Shown here in pieces: positions 53,870 to 63,606 of a DNA stretch of 64,000 nt. Each line of letters opens with the position of its first letter. Position 1 is the first letter of the stretch. Made by a program: the position numbers and the translations under genes. The notes under the pieces are model-generated. The model worked only from the letters and a program-made list of their open reading frames with translations. It ran no database searches and was not told the origin of the DNA. Origin of the DNA: Bowdeniella nasicola (lineage in GTDB: Bacteria > Actinomycetota > Actinomycetes > Actinomycetales > Actinomycetaceae); contig NZ_FNQV01000004.1 in the NCBI RefSeq assembly GCF_900107735.1, positions 124,001 to 188,000 of the forward strand, in the 5' to 3' direction.

Positions 53870-54679
53870 TTAAGGATGAGACCTCATGTCTCGCACCGTC
53901 AGAATCTGCTCGGCGCGGCCAAACGGCCCGGAGGTATCGTGCAGCACGGTGGAGGTCACGCCGATGCCGTCGGGGCCGATGGACTGTTGGACGTCGAAGC
54001 CGATCCAGTCCCCGGCCGGTTCGCGGTAGAGGTAGACCGTCAGGTCGACGTTGGGGAACATCCACTCGTCTTTCGAGCCGCGCGGCATGACGCCGTTCGT
54101 CGTGTCGGCCATGCCCATGAGCCGGGCAAACGGGCTGGTTTCCCGGCCCTCACACACGTCGTGCTTCGTCGTCATCCACACGACGCCGTTGCCCGGTCGG
54201 GAGCGGGCCGATTGCCGGAAGGTGGTGGCGCGGATGAAGCCTCCGGGCCATTTCGTCATCTCCGGATAGGGCTCGCATTCGGCGGGCCCGGGAATGTCGG
54301 TGTCCTCGTAGCCTTCCATTTCCGCCGAGTTGGAGGTCATGAGGCGCCAGGCGCGCAGCACGAGGAGTTCGCGGCCGTCTTTGACCATCACGGCCTGGAT
54401 GAGTTCGATTGTTTTGCCGGGCCGGATCGTCTCGACGATAACCTGGAAGCGGCCGCCGTGCAGGAGGCCCATGATGTCGAAGGCGAGGCGGGCGAAGCGC
54501 TTGGCAGGACCGGCCGGAGTGGGGCCGTCTTGGAGTTCGACGTGGCGTTCGAGTTCCTGGGCGAGCAGGCCACAGGCCGCGGCCATGTGTTGCTGTTCCG
54601 GGTTCCACGCCCCCTCGGCGTGCTCCGTCGGTTCGAACCAGTTGCCACCAAGATGCCGGTAGAAGGCGCGCGTCGTCAT
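53870..54679 (-). CDS. acyl-CoA thioesterase-like protein (double hotdog, TesB type)
   Basis: 269 residues with the TesB-like pattern: the first hotdog opens AFYRHLGGNWFEPTEHAEG and contains FDIMGLLHGGRFQV; the second contains VDLTVYLYREPAGDWIGFDVQQSIGPDGIGVTST, where the Asp-Gln region is usual for the active site. It probably hydrolyses acyl-CoA thioesters in the cytosol. AGGA lies about 8 bases before the ATG at 54679; ATG 54685 is an alternative. Confidence 0.8.
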   Translation of the reverse strand: MTTRAFYRHLGGNWFEPTEHAEGAWNPEQQHMAAACGLLAQELERHVELQDGPTPAGPAKRFARLAFDIMGLLHGGRFQVIVETIRPGKTIELIQAVMVKDGRELLVLRAWRLMTSNSAEMEGYEDTDIPGPAECEPYPEMTKWPGGFIRATTFRQSARSRPGNGVVWMTTKHDVCEGRETSPFARLMGMADTTNGVMPRGSKDEWMFPNVDLTVYLYREPAGDWIGFDVQQSIGPDGIGVTSTVLHDTSGPFGRAEQILTVRDMRSHP

Positions 54680-54739
54680 GACCATGATCCTGGTCGAGGG
54701 TACGGTTTTGCTCAAGCAGGTGTGCCGCCTGGTAGGAGG

Positions 54740-55219
54740 TCAGTCTCCTGGCCGACCAAGAGCTGGCCCGATCTGTCCAAATTCCTCTTCGGCCACTCGC
54801 CAATCCTCCAGCTTCAGCGCGTCCGCGCGGCGGGCGAACCTGCCCGTGAGGTCCAGCGGCAGGCGATAGGCCCGGGTGAGATCGAGCGCGGTGCGCCCGC
54901 GCAGGAAACGGGCACGTCGCAGGCTCGCAAAGGCGAGGGCTGCCGGATCGCTCGCGGCAACGAGCCGGCCCAGATACGCTGCTTCGCTGTCTTTGGCCAG
55001 CACGATGACGGGCTCCGGCTTGTCAATCTTGACCCACGCGACCATGCCCGTTCGGTAGACGTGAAGGGACGTGTCATAGCTCAGGGGCGGGACCGCCCCG
55101 GTCGGCACAGGTGTGGCCGGCAGGGCGAGGCGTCGCACGTACCACCCGCGGAAGAGTTTTTCCGTCGGGAGCCCGTCGGTCATGAAGTCGAGGATCCCGC
55201 CGATTGCGCGCTTGATCAT
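54740..55219 (-). CDS. hypothetical protein, paralog of the upstream broken gene
   Basis: 159 residues, mainly soluble, with MVAWVKIDKPEPVIVLAK near residue 60 and a repeated aliphatic pattern. I recognise no family. Its start overlaps the stop of the upstream gene by 4 bases (ATGA), so the two are coupled. Comparing the two shows shared segments such as [TS]GMVAWVK / GSIAWAKL and PVIVLA / PVVVLA, so they arose by tandem duplication. Confidence 0.65.
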   Translation of the reverse strand: MIKRAIGGILDFMTDGLPTEKLFRGWYVRRLALPATPVPTGAVPPLSYDTSLHVYRTGMVAWVKIDKPEPVIVLAKDSEAAYLGRLVAASDPAALAFASLRRARFLRGRTALDLTRAYRLPLDLTGRFARRADALKLEDWRVAEEEFGQIGPALGRPGD

Positions 55220-55672
55220 GAGCGTCCTTCGCCAGTTGGGTAGCCGAGGGCTGCGGCAACGAGCTGAAAGTCCGAGCGGCGAAGCTGCTTGCCTTCGCTA
55301 TAGAGCTGATCGGCGGGCAGCTTCTTCAGGTGAGAGATATCGACCGCGTTGCGGTTTTTCAGGACATCGAATTTGGCCAGGTGCTCCAGCCGGATCGCCC
55401 CCGGCGTCGCGGGGTCTACCAGCGCCGCAATATAGGCCGTCTGACAGCGCGAGCACCACGACCGGTTCGATGGTGGGCAGCTTCGCCCACGCGATTGATC
55501 CAGGTTGGATAGCGCCCGTCGCGGGGGTTTCGGGCTTCAAGGCAGGCAGGTCGCCGCGCGTAACATCGGTGGCGCAGGCCTTGAGTTTTCGCATGCGACG
55601 TTTGCGTTGCGAGGGCTTTGATATGAACGCGTCGCCGACGAGATCCAGGGCCAGATCCACGAGGAAACTCAT
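55216..55672 (-). pseudogene. paralog of the 54740-55219 gene, frameshifted
   Basis: From the ATG at 55672 (CATAAT 6 bases upstream) the frame gives a ~75-residue N-terminal part to PVVVLALSD. Near 55438-55450 the homologous sequence moves to another frame: TAYIAALVDPATPGAI, then KFDVLKNRNAVDIS and a stop at 55216 that overlaps the next ATG. One base change restores a ~150-residue protein like its neighbour. Without it the first frame ends at 55298. Confidence 0.7.
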
Positions 55673-55690
55673 ATCCCCATTATGGCGCAG

Positions 55691-55696
55691 TACAGT
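55691..55696 (+). promoter_or_regulatory. -10 hexamer TACAGT of the deacetylase gene
   Basis: TACAGT is 6 bases before the ATG at 55703. Confidence 0.4.
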
Positions 55697-55702
55697 TGTC
55701 TC

Positions 55703-56463
55703 ATGAATCCACCCGGGGGGCGGCGGCGACGGATCATTCTCGCCACGATCTGCGCTGTTCTTATCCTGGCGCTAGGCCTCGGAATCGGTCGCGCCCTCCC
55801 TCGCCATTTGAAGCCTTCCGAGCGGGTCGCTCCGCGCAGCGAAGATGTGCCGGCGGCGCTTCGCGTCGAGACGGTGTTTCGAACCAATCCCGCCGACAAA
55901 CTCGTAGCGCTCACCTTCGATGACGGCCCGGATGAACGCTGGACCCCGAAAGTCCTCGACATCTTGGCTAAGCATCGAGCAAAGGCGACCTTTTTTGTTA
56001 TCGGCTCGGCGGTGAAAAACTGCCGGATCTTATCGCCCGTGAAGCCCGGGAGGGCCACGAAGTAGGGGTTCACGAGTGGGAGCACGTCGACTATCTGCGG
56101 CAGAGCTTTTCCGACCTCAGCCGGCGCCTTAGCGAGACTAAAGCGGCGATTATCGCCGCTGGCGCCCCGGCACCGCGCCTTGGCCGCCCGCCCTACGGCC
56201 GTTTAGATTCGCCGTCGTTGCGCAGCTACGCCGATCTCGGTTTGACGGCCGTGCTGTGGTCCCACCATTTCCCCGGCGCCCACGCCGCCGAGGTGCGGAA
56301 GCGAAACGAAGCCTCCGCTTCGCCCGGCATGATCGCCCTCGCCCACGATGGTCGGAGCGATCCAAGCGATGAACTCATGAGTGAACTCGATACCTTCATC
56401 GGCAACCTCACGGCCAAGGGATACATGTTTGTCACGGTCAGTGAACTGGTCAAACGGTCGTAG
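55703..56463 (+). pseudogene. polysaccharide deacetylase (NodB domain), frameshifted
   Basis: Starts with a membrane anchor ([19 protein letters not shown]), then the NodB start [16 protein letters not shown] with the catalytic Asp pair and [12 protein letters not shown]. At the A5 run 56015-56019 the frame is lost; the next frame continues [25 protein letters not shown] (the metal-binding His pair), RPPYGR and the C-terminal LAHDG and VSELVKRS. An A6 run would restore one ~253-residue enzyme acting on peptidoglycan or chitin-like sugars. Confidence 0.8.
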
Positions 56464-56524
56464 CAATGCCGTTAACCGCGCTGATAATCTCGCTTATGAA
56501 GGCTGCGAGAAGCTAGGAGCATCG

Positions 56525-56935
56525 ATGTCTACGCCTCACGATCCGTGGCAGGATGAGCGCCGCAATCCCCCGCACCAGTCCGGGCCGCGCTATTCCTATC
56601 CAGATGCTCACTATGCTCAGGGCGGCCCAGAGAATCCGGTTCCTGAAAACTACCCTCAGCCGGATCCGTACTACGCTCCTTATCCCCCGCTTCGACCCGC
56701 CCATGTCTCCCACCGTTCGCGCATTCTTGCAGCCCTGTTAGCGCTCTTTCTCGGGACCCTGGGAATCCACAACTTCTATCTCGGCTTTATCGGCCGCGGT
56801 CTCGCGCAGCTCCTCATCACGGTTTTCACGCTCGGATTTGGCGCAGTCATTACCGCGATCTGGGCGATTATTGAGGCGATCTTGCTGCTCGTTAACACGC
56901 AATCGATCGATGCCGAGGGACGGATCCTTCAGTAG
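56525..56935 (+). CDS. TM2 domain protein
   Basis: 136 residues. A Pro/Tyr/His-rich cytoplasmic N-terminus (1-65) precedes the TM2 domain: a first helix ILAALLALFLGTLGIHNFYLG and a second LAQLLITVFTLGFGAVI, with the GIHNFYLG motif. The role of bacterial TM2 proteins is unclear. AGGAG lies 8 bases before the ATG at 56525. It is convergent with the GH15-like gene. Confidence 0.85.
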   Translation: MSTPHDPWQDERRNPPHQSGPRYSYPDAHYAQGGPENPVPENYPQPDPYYAPYPPLRPAHVSHRSRILAALLALFLGTLGIHNFYLGFIGRGLAQLLITVFTLGFGAVITAIWAIIEAILLLVNTQSIDAEGRILQ

Positions 56936-56936
56936 C

Positions 56937-58277
56937 TCACGGGCGAGCTGTCTCCAGGGTTTTCTCAAGCGGTTCGTGGTCATCCAACGCTAGGTAGGCG
57001 AGGACGACGTTGGCAGCGGACCAGGCAAGCGGTGCCACCGCGCTCGGCTTTCCTTCGACGGAGACTTTTTCGGGGATCGCTCCCGTCTGCGTGGTGTGGG
57101 CGGCCGTCCACGCCAAGATCTTCTTGGCTTTCGTCGCTAACCCCGCCTCCGCCGCCACCCAGGCGTGCAGCGTAGTTTCGGGTGTCCACGACAGGCCATC
57201 CTTCTTCCACCCGGCCCCCGGAGCGTAGCCGCCGGATACCTCGACGAACTGGCGGGGCAGAGATTCCTGCCAAGCTTCGAAAGCCCCGGGCAGTGCGAGC
57301 GGTTGGAAGGGTGGGAGCGTGAACGCCACCGCAGCATCGGGCGCCGTGCCTCCGCCGTAACGGCCATAGTCTGGCCCGAAATGCTCCACAATCTCGTCAA
57401 CGAGTCGGGCCGCCGTGGCCTCGGCGAGCACCACGATGCGTGAGTGTTCCTCCGACAGCTCGATCCCTTCCACGATGGGTGAAACGGCCCGCAACCCGGC
57501 GAGGGTCACCGCAGCCGTCGATAGCGTCAGGCTGGTTTCGCCACGCTCCCAGTAATCCGAGCTCGGCGCAGGCAGACCCGTGGCGGTTTCCCGCAGCATC
57601 GCATCCGTCGCCGCGAGAATGGACGTTCCGAACTCTGCCCAGAGAGCGCTTCGCTCATCCGGTCCCATGTGTGGCACGAGTTGGGAGAGTCCCCAGACGT
57701 ACCAACCCACCGATTCGAACTGCGCTGAGCGGTCGTCGGGAGGAGTGCCATCCGGCTTATATCTGGCCCGGAACGTCCCATCATCGAGCTGGTGCGCGGC
57801 GAGAAACCGGTAGATCTCGGTCGCTGACTCAAGCTGCCCGGTTCTCGCTAGCGCAGTACCAACAAAGGCAGCGTCTCGCGGCCACACGTACCGCCAATTC
57901 GCCGACCAGCCGGCATACGCCACCCGCTGGGTGGGCACGATTCCGGCAACTTTCGGCGACAGCGTCGACACATCGCGCAGGGCGTTGCGTGCGAGCGCCG
58001 CAAGGGCCTGGCCCTCATCCGTCTCGGGAGTACTCGGGGCCGGCGAGGCAACCGACCACCCCTTGTCGCAGGCATCCAAGATCACCGACGAAGCCGCGTC
58101 TCCGACGGGGATCTCCTGGATCTGACCGTCCTTGTTAGGGCAGACGCCAGCCTGGAAAAGTGCCTGGGCTGGCGGATAGCTGCGGTGGCCGGACACCGCA
58201 GCTGCCGCGATCAGGGTGCCCACGGCAAGAGCGAGGACTGATAGGAGCTTGCGCCGCTTCGTTCCTATCCGGTCCAT
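56937..58277 (-). CDS. secreted GH15-like (glucoamylase-fold) protein
   Basis: 446 residues. A basic N-terminus and hydrophobic segment (about 10-30) form an export signal or anchor. The (alpha/alpha)6 region carries NWRYVWPRDAAF (132-136), ERGETSLTLSTAA and the C-terminal GLSWTPETTLHAW, as in GH15 glucan hydrolases. It probably acts on alpha-glucans outside the membrane. The start overlaps the 3' end of the small membrane protein gene. It is the third gene after nrdF in one direction. Confidence 0.78.
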   Translation of the reverse strand: MDRIGTKRRKLLSVLALAVGTLIAAAAVSGHRSYPPAQALFQAGVCPNKDGQIQEIPVGDAASSVILDACDKGWSVASPAPSTPETDEGQALAALARNALRDVSTLSPKVAGIVPTQRVAYAGWSANWRYVWPRDAAFVGTALARTGQLESATEIYRFLAAHQLDDGTFRARYKPDGTPPDDRSAQFESVGWYVWGLSQLVPHMGPDERSALWAEFGTSILAATDAMLRETATGLPAPSSDYWERGETSLTLSTAAVTLAGLRAVSPIVEGIELSEEHSRIVVLAEATAARLVDEIVEHFGPDYGRYGGGTAPDAAVAFTLPPFQPLALPGAFEAWQESLPRQFVEVSGGYAPGAGWKKDGLSWTPETTLHAWVAAEAGLATKAKKILAWTAAHTTQTGAIPEKVSVEGKPSAVAPLAWSAANVVLAYLALDDHEPLEKTLETARP

Positions 58278-58498
58278 GTGTTCATGACATCGCCGAAGCG
58301 CTCGCCACTGAATCTAATGAGCACGTATCCAAGGAGGTTTAATCCGAGCGCAATCGGAAACACCACCCAGCTGACCGGATCGCCATTCACGACGTTGTAG
58401 ATGACGACTGCCACCATCAACACGGTGAAGGCGATACCAAGCCACAAGATGATCGCACCGAGGAGCGGGATCCAGCGTCGTCCCGTGCCCTTAGCCAT
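58265..58498 (-). CDS. small two-helix membrane protein
   Basis: 77 residues: a basic start, helix 1 (IPLLGAIILWLGIAFTVLMVAV), a short loop, and helix 2 (VVFPIALGLNLLGYVLI). The family is unknown. It begins 6 bases after the nrdF stop and overlaps the GH15-like start by 13 bases, so the three genes look like one transcript. Confidence 0.7.
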   Translation of the reverse strand: MAKGTGRRWIPLLGAIILWLGIAFTVLMVAVVIYNVVNGDPVSWVVFPIALGLNLLGYVLIRFSGERFGDVMNTWTG

Positions 58499-58504
58499 TC
58501 GGAG

Positions 58505-59482
<978 letters not shown>

Positions 59483-59571
59483 TCATCCTTTGTGAGCTTG
59501 GAGGGTGTCTGGCCCAATGGTGACACATTTTTGCGCTCGAGACACTGGGCGCGCGATAGCCTGAAGGCACC

Positions 59572-60531
59572 ATGGCCGACAACGATTCCTTCGATACCTC
59601 CCACCCTGCGGCGCTCGCGCATCACAGCGCAATTCGCTCGATTCAGCGCGTCGTCGCGGAAACGGCGCCGCTGCAGGACGCGAACATCGCGAGCGCCGGG
59701 ATTTTGCGGCTGCTGCGCGAGACGCGGCCGCTGGTGCTCACGGGCGCGGGGGTTTCCACGGATTCGGGGATCCCGGACTATCGCGGCCCGAACGGCTCGC
59801 TGGTGCGGCACCGGCCCATGACCTATCAGGAGTTTCGCCACGACCCGAAGGCGCGTCACCGCTATTGGGCGCGCTCCTTTGTGGGCTGGCGGCACATGGA
59901 TCGGGCGCGGCCCAACCGGGCGCACGAGATTTTGGCGTCGTGGGCGGCATCGGGGTTGATCGCCGGGCTCGTGACGCAAAACGTCGACGGGCTGCATGCC
60001 GAGGCGGGCGCGGCGGACGTCGTTACTCTGCATGGCGATCTCGATATTGTGCGCTGCCTGGACTGTGGCGCGACGGAGGCGCGCGCGTCGCTCGATGCTC
60101 GGCTGGCGGCGGCAAACCCCGGCTACCTGGATGCGGTTCGGGTGGCCCCCGAGCTCGTCAATCCCGATGGCGATGTCACGCTCGATCAGGCGTGGGTCGA
60201 TCGTTTCGTCATGGCGCCCTGCCTCGTGTGTGGTTCGCTCGCGCTGAAGCCCGACGTTGTCTACTTCGGGGAGAACGTGCCCGAGGTGAAAAAGTCGCGG
60301 GCGCGCGAGCTTGCGGCTGCGGCGGGCTCGGTGCTGACCGTCGGGACGAGCCTTGCGGTGACGAGCGGGTATCGCTTCGTGCTCGATGCGAAGGCGGCGG
60401 GAAAGCCCGTCGGGATCATTAATGGTGGGCCGACGCGCGGCGATGCGAAGGCCGATTACCGCTGGCGCAGCGACGTGGCGAGTGCGCTCGCCTGGCTGGA
60501 TGCCCGCGTTAGGGGTTCGGCCAGCCGTTAG
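59572..60531 (+). CDS. Sir2-family NAD-dependent protein deacylase
   Basis: 319 residues. NAD-binding GAGVSTDSGIPDYRG (58-72), TQNVDGLH, the catalytic HGD, and the zinc-binding CLDC...CLVC pairs are present, then VGTSLAVTSGY. A ~45-residue N-terminal extension precedes the core. It removes acyl groups from lysines in the cytosol. It is divergent from nrdF and convergent with the DUF3152 gene, overlapping by 23 bases. Confidence 0.94.
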   Translation: MADNDSFDTSHPAALAHHSAIRSIQRVVAETAPLQDANIASAGILRLLRETRPLVLTGAGVSTDSGIPDYRGPNGSLVRHRPMTYQEFRHDPKARHRYWARSFVGWRHMDRARPNRAHEILASWAASGLIAGLVTQNVDGLHAEAGAADVVTLHGDLDIVRCLDCGATEARASLDARLAAANPGYLDAVRVAPELVNPDGDVTLDQAWVDRFVMAPCLVCGSLALKPDVVYFGENVPEVKKSRARELAAAAGSVLTVGTSLAVTSGYRFVLDAKAAGKPVGIINGGPTRGDAKADYRWRSDVASALAWLDARVRGSASR

Positions 60532-61372
60532 GGGTGCAGGGCGCGGTCTTCAGGGTCTGCTGCTGCATGACGTGGGCGACCTCGCCGGGGCCGGCGCACT
60601 TTTCGTGTAGCTGGCTGAGCAGGTGCCCGACCTCGTGGTTGATGAGGTAGTTGCGATACTCACTGAGGGTGCCGCCGGCCTCGGTGAAGGCCTCGGCGCC
60701 CTCGGACCAGCGCACGACGTTAATGACGGCGGCATCGCCGCGCTGGCAGGAAACCCGGCCGTGGGTGGGTAGCGGCGCGCAGAGTTTGTCGACGGTGTCC
60801 GGGGAGGCGAGGACGACGCGGATCTGGCCGCCGGAGGCGACCTGGGTGAAGGTGCGAGGCCAGGAGCGCGGATCGTTGAGGATGCCGTGGACGCGTTCGG
60901 CGAAGACGTCCGGATCGACCGGCAGGCCTTCTTCCACCTCGATGCGGTAGGGCATCGGCTGACCCTTCTCGCGTCCCGGCTTATCCTTCGAGACCGGCTG
61001 CAGCGTGCCCGAGGCGAGCTGCGGGATTTCGCCCGAGAGCATGCCGCCCTCATCGGCCGTCGGCGTTGGTGACGGCGTGGGGCTCGGCGATGGCGTGGGC
61101 GTGGGGCTCGGGGTGGCGGGCTCCGTCGTCGCCGGAGGTGTGGCCTTGGCCAGGCCGTTCGCGACCTGCGGCGCGGGTAGCGGCGTCGCCGTCGGGGTGG
61201 TGGCCGTGCGGGCGGGGCCCACGTCGTAGGTGGGCAGCAGGATGATGCCGGTCAGGCCCGCGACAAAGCAGACGAGGATGATGGCACGCGCAACCGCCGC
61301 GCGGGCCGGAGAGGGCGCGCGCGATGCACCGGGGGGTCGCCGGCGCCGGGAGGGATCGGGCGCGGTAGGCAT
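60509..61372 (-). CDS. DUF3152 secreted protein, zinc-metalloprotease-like
   Basis: 287 residues. A Pro/Arg-rich N-terminus and one transmembrane segment (ILVCFVAGLTGIILL), a Pro/Thr/Ser-rich linker with PTPSPSPTP repeats, then the DUF3152 domain with VNVVR-type strands and NHEVGHLLSQLHEKC, a HExxH-like zinc site with a third His downstream. It is membrane-anchored outside the cell. TAGGCT 7 bases before the ATG suggests a leaderless mRNA. Confidence 0.88.
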   Translation of the reverse strand: MPTAPDPSRRRRPPGASRAPSPARAAVARAIILVCFVAGLTGIILLPTYDVGPARTATTPTATPLPAPQVANGLAKATPPATTEPATPSPTPTPSPSPTPSPTPTADEGGMLSGEIPQLASGTLQPVSKDKPGREKGQPMPYRIEVEEGLPVDPDVFAERVHGILNDPRSWPRTFTQVASGGQIRVVLASPDTVDKLCAPLPTHGRVSCQRGDAAVINVVRWSEGAEAFTEAGGTLSEYRNYLINHEVGHLLSQLHEKCAGPGEVAHVMQQQTLKTAPCTPNGWPNP

Positions 61373-61379
61373 CGGGTTT

Positions 61380-61385
61380 AGCCTA
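61380..61385 (-). promoter_or_regulatory. -10 hexamer TAGGCT of the DUF3152 gene
   Basis: TAGGCT on the minus strand is 7 bases upstream of the ATG at 61372. Confidence 0.45.
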
Positions 61386-61422
61386 ACGGGTTACGGCCGC
61401 GGGCACGTGCCAGACTAGTGTC

Positions 61423-61815
61423 ATGCACACCACCGTGAAAGCGCTGTATTTTGCGAGCCTTGCCGCCCAGGCCGCGGCGCTTGGGATTCCCGGGCCGCGT
61501 TCGGCGCGCCAGCCGCGCCCGGCCGCGGCGGGTTCGCAAGTCTCCGCGACGGTCAAGGTGCTGCGGCTCGCGCCGCCGGGCGCCGACAAGCTCGTGCACG
61601 CTGCGCTGTTTGCCGCGCCGACGTTTCTAGGCCTGCGCGCGGGGTTCTCGCCGCTGCTCGTCGTCGGCAGCCAGCTCATTTTTGCGCCCGCGAGCGAGCT
61701 CGCGCAGGAGGAAGTCGTCGCCGGGCGCGGCGGGGCGCTGTCCGATGTGGCCGCCGACCTTGCCGGGGTCGCGCTTGGGGTCGCGGCGGCCGCTATTGCT
61801 TCGCGAGGTCGATGA
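61423..61815 (+). CDS. VanZ-like membrane protein
   Basis: 130 residues with three or four hydrophobic segments. DKLVHAALFAAPTFLGLRAG, then a helix ending SELAQ, and SDVAADLAGVALG form the VanZ-like pattern (DKxxHxxxF ... DxxxNxxG-like). Such proteins are linked to teicoplanin resistance in enterococci but are widespread with unknown roles. The 3' end overlaps the convergent hydrolase gene by 23 bases. Confidence 0.75.
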   Translation: MHTTVKALYFASLAAQAAALGIPGPRSARQPRPAAAGSQVSATVKVLRLAPPGADKLVHAALFAAPTFLGLRAGFSPLLVVGSQLIFAPASELAQEEVVAGRGGALSDVAADLAGVALGVAAAAIASRGR

Positions 61816-63097
61816 GGCGGCCCAGGACTTCGCCGCTGGAGGCGCGCAACCCGTCGTGCTGGTACTCGTTGGTGAGCCAGACCCGAGCGCCGAGCATATC
61901 CGCGAGCGCGAGGGAGTATTCCGTCGGCACGAACATGTCCTCCGCGTAGACCGCGGCCGCGACGGGCACGTCGTTTTCGGCAAGGACCGCTTCGTCGTAG
62001 AGCGGGCTCCAGTCGGTCTTCGCGGCGAGGAGCTCCGCGGTGCCCTTCAGCGGGATGAGCGCGGGATCCTCGTCGAACTGCCAGGGGTAAATGTGCTCGC
62101 CGGTGAGGTAGAACTGCTCGCCGTCGGGCGAGTCGTCCTCGGCCATGCCGTCGAACTCGCTGCGGATGCGATCGGCCGCCCAGGCCGTGGGGATGCCGGC
62201 GAGGGCGGGCGTGGCGCCGGCGTAGATCGTCTCATGCATGAGGGCGTACAGCGGCCGATCGGCGAAGGAGAGCTGGTCGGCGGCGCGCACGAGGAACGGG
62301 ATCGACAGGCGGCGTCGGCCGCGCACGGTGACGAAGGGGTCTTCCAGCAGGAAGTGCAGGGCGTCGAAGCCCGTCGTCGTGCCAAGGTTCATGCCGAGGG
62401 TGCGAAAGCGTCGGGCGCTGAGGCGCTCGCCGGTGGGCAGGCGCTCGTCGGAGGCTTCCAGGTGGCGCGCGATCTCGCGGATGAGTTCGGCGTCGGGGAA
62501 GCGCTCGAGGTAGACGCGATTGCGCCGGATCGTTTGCGCGTAGGTGCGGCGGTAGATGTCGTCGACGCTGACGCCGACGCCTGGTAGCCCGCCGGTGATA
62601 TAGACCCCGGCGAGGCCCTCCGGCGCGCGCGAGAGGTAGGTCGTGAGGCAAAAGCCGCCGTAGGACTGGCCTAGCGCGAACCACGGCCCGGAGCCGAGCG
62701 CGGCGCGGAAGTCCTCGGCATCGGCAACGATCGCGTCGGCCCGGAAGTGCGTGAGGTAGTCCGCGCGCTCGGCATCGCTGCCGAGGCCGGAGAGCGTGAG
62801 TTCGTCGAGGCGGTGGGAGCGCCCGGTGCCGCGCTGGTCGAGCAGCAGGACGCGGTATTCCTTCAGCGCCCGACCGATCCAGCCGCTCGTGGGATCTCCC
62901 TGGCGGGGCGAGGGCGAGCCGGGCCCGCCCTGCAGGAAGACGAGGTAGGGGCGGTTCTCGCCGCCGTCGGCGATGATCTCGCGCGCGAAGACGGGGATGA
63001 GTTCGCTGGCCGAATCGCTGCGATCTAGCGGCAGGTGCAGCGTGTGCTCGTGGACCGTACAGCCGTGGACCCGGTAGGTCAGCGTCGCGGGCGTCAC
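61793..63097 (-). CDS. prolyl-iminopeptidase-like alpha/beta hydrolase
   Basis: 434 residues. The HGGPG-like motif appears as QGGPGSPSP, the nucleophile elbow is GQSYGGF, and the catalytic His is probably in NEYQHDGLR. Length and the helical cap (residues ~170-300) match bacterial prolyl aminopeptidases of the larger type. It cleaves N-terminal proline from peptides in the cytosol. The GTG start at 63097 overlaps the upstream stop by 4 bases. Confidence 0.88.
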   Translation of the reverse strand: MTPATLTYRVHGCTVHEHTLHLPLDRSDSASELIPVFAREIIADGGENRPYLVFLQGGPGSPSPRQGDPTSGWIGRALKEYRVLLLDQRGTGRSHRLDELTLSGLGSDAERADYLTHFRADAIVADAEDFRAALGSGPWFALGQSYGGFCLTTYLSRAPEGLAGVYITGGLPGVGVSVDDIYRRTYAQTIRRNRVYLERFPDAELIREIARHLEASDERLPTGERLSARRFRTLGMNLGTTTGFDALHFLLEDPFVTVRGRRRLSIPFLVRAADQLSFADRPLYALMHETIYAGATPALAGIPTAWAADRIRSEFDGMAEDDSPDGEQFYLTGEHIYPWQFDEDPALIPLKGTAELLAAKTDWSPLYDEAVLAENDVPVAAAVYAEDMFVPTEYSLALADMLGARVWLTNEYQHDGLRASSGEVLGRLIDLAKQ

Positions 63098-63522
63098 TCG
63101 ATTGCTCCCGCGATCGCACCGAGGGCAGCCAGGCCGATCGCCTGCCGCGTGTGGGCGCCGCTCACGCCGGCGGCGCGGCGGGCCTCGCCGCGCGCGAAGA
63201 TCTTCTTTTCGATCCACACCGTCAGCGCGATCGATGCCCCCGTCAGGGCAAGACCGCCCGCGATGAGGGTCGGCGTCGGAATATCGGCGAGGGTCTCGGC
63301 GAAGTCCTCGCGGTCGTCCGGTTCGATCTCCACTTCGGCGTTACGCTGGTGTTGGACGACCGCCGCACCCATCGCGCCGATGAGTGCAGTCTTGATGACG
63401 GTGCGCAGAGCTCGAGAGCGAATCACATCCGGCAGCGCGTAGTACACGAAGCTGCCCGCACCGACGGCGAGCGCTAATTGCGGGTTAATTCGGACATCGA
63501 TGGCGGTCTGCTCTTCGCTCAT
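63094..63522 (-). CDS. hypothetical membrane protein
   Basis: 142 residues with hydrophobic stretches at about 16-30, 41-57 and 86-104 and a charged middle (EIEPDDREDFAE). I recognise no family. TACGAT lies 6 bases before the ATG at 63522. It is translationally coupled to the peptidase gene by a 4-base overlap. Confidence 0.7.
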   Translation of the reverse strand: MSEEQTAIDVRINPQLALAVGAGSFVYYALPDVIRSRALRTVIKTALIGAMGAAVVQHQRNAEVEIEPDDREDFAETLADIPTPTLIAGGLALTGASIALTVWIEKKIFARGEARRAAGVSGAHTRQAIGLAALGAIAGAIE

Positions 63523-63528
63523 ACTCCC

Positions 63529-63534
63529 ATCGTA
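63529..63534 (-). promoter_or_regulatory. -10 hexamer TACGAT of the 63522 gene
   Basis: TACGAT on the minus strand is 6 bases upstream of the ATG at 63522. Confidence 0.45.
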
Positions 63535-63593
63535 GGGGGTGGGCCAGCGCCGCTAAAAAGTGCTCCACGGTGGTTAGTGTCGGCGATTCCGCC

Positions 63594-63599
63594 TAGCCT
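63594..63599 (+). promoter_or_regulatory. -10 hexamer TAGCCT of the ferritin gene
   Basis: TAGCCT is 7 bases upstream of the ATG at 63607; no Shine-Dalgarno is present. Confidence 0.45.
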
Positions 63600-63606
63600 T
63601 GTGACC

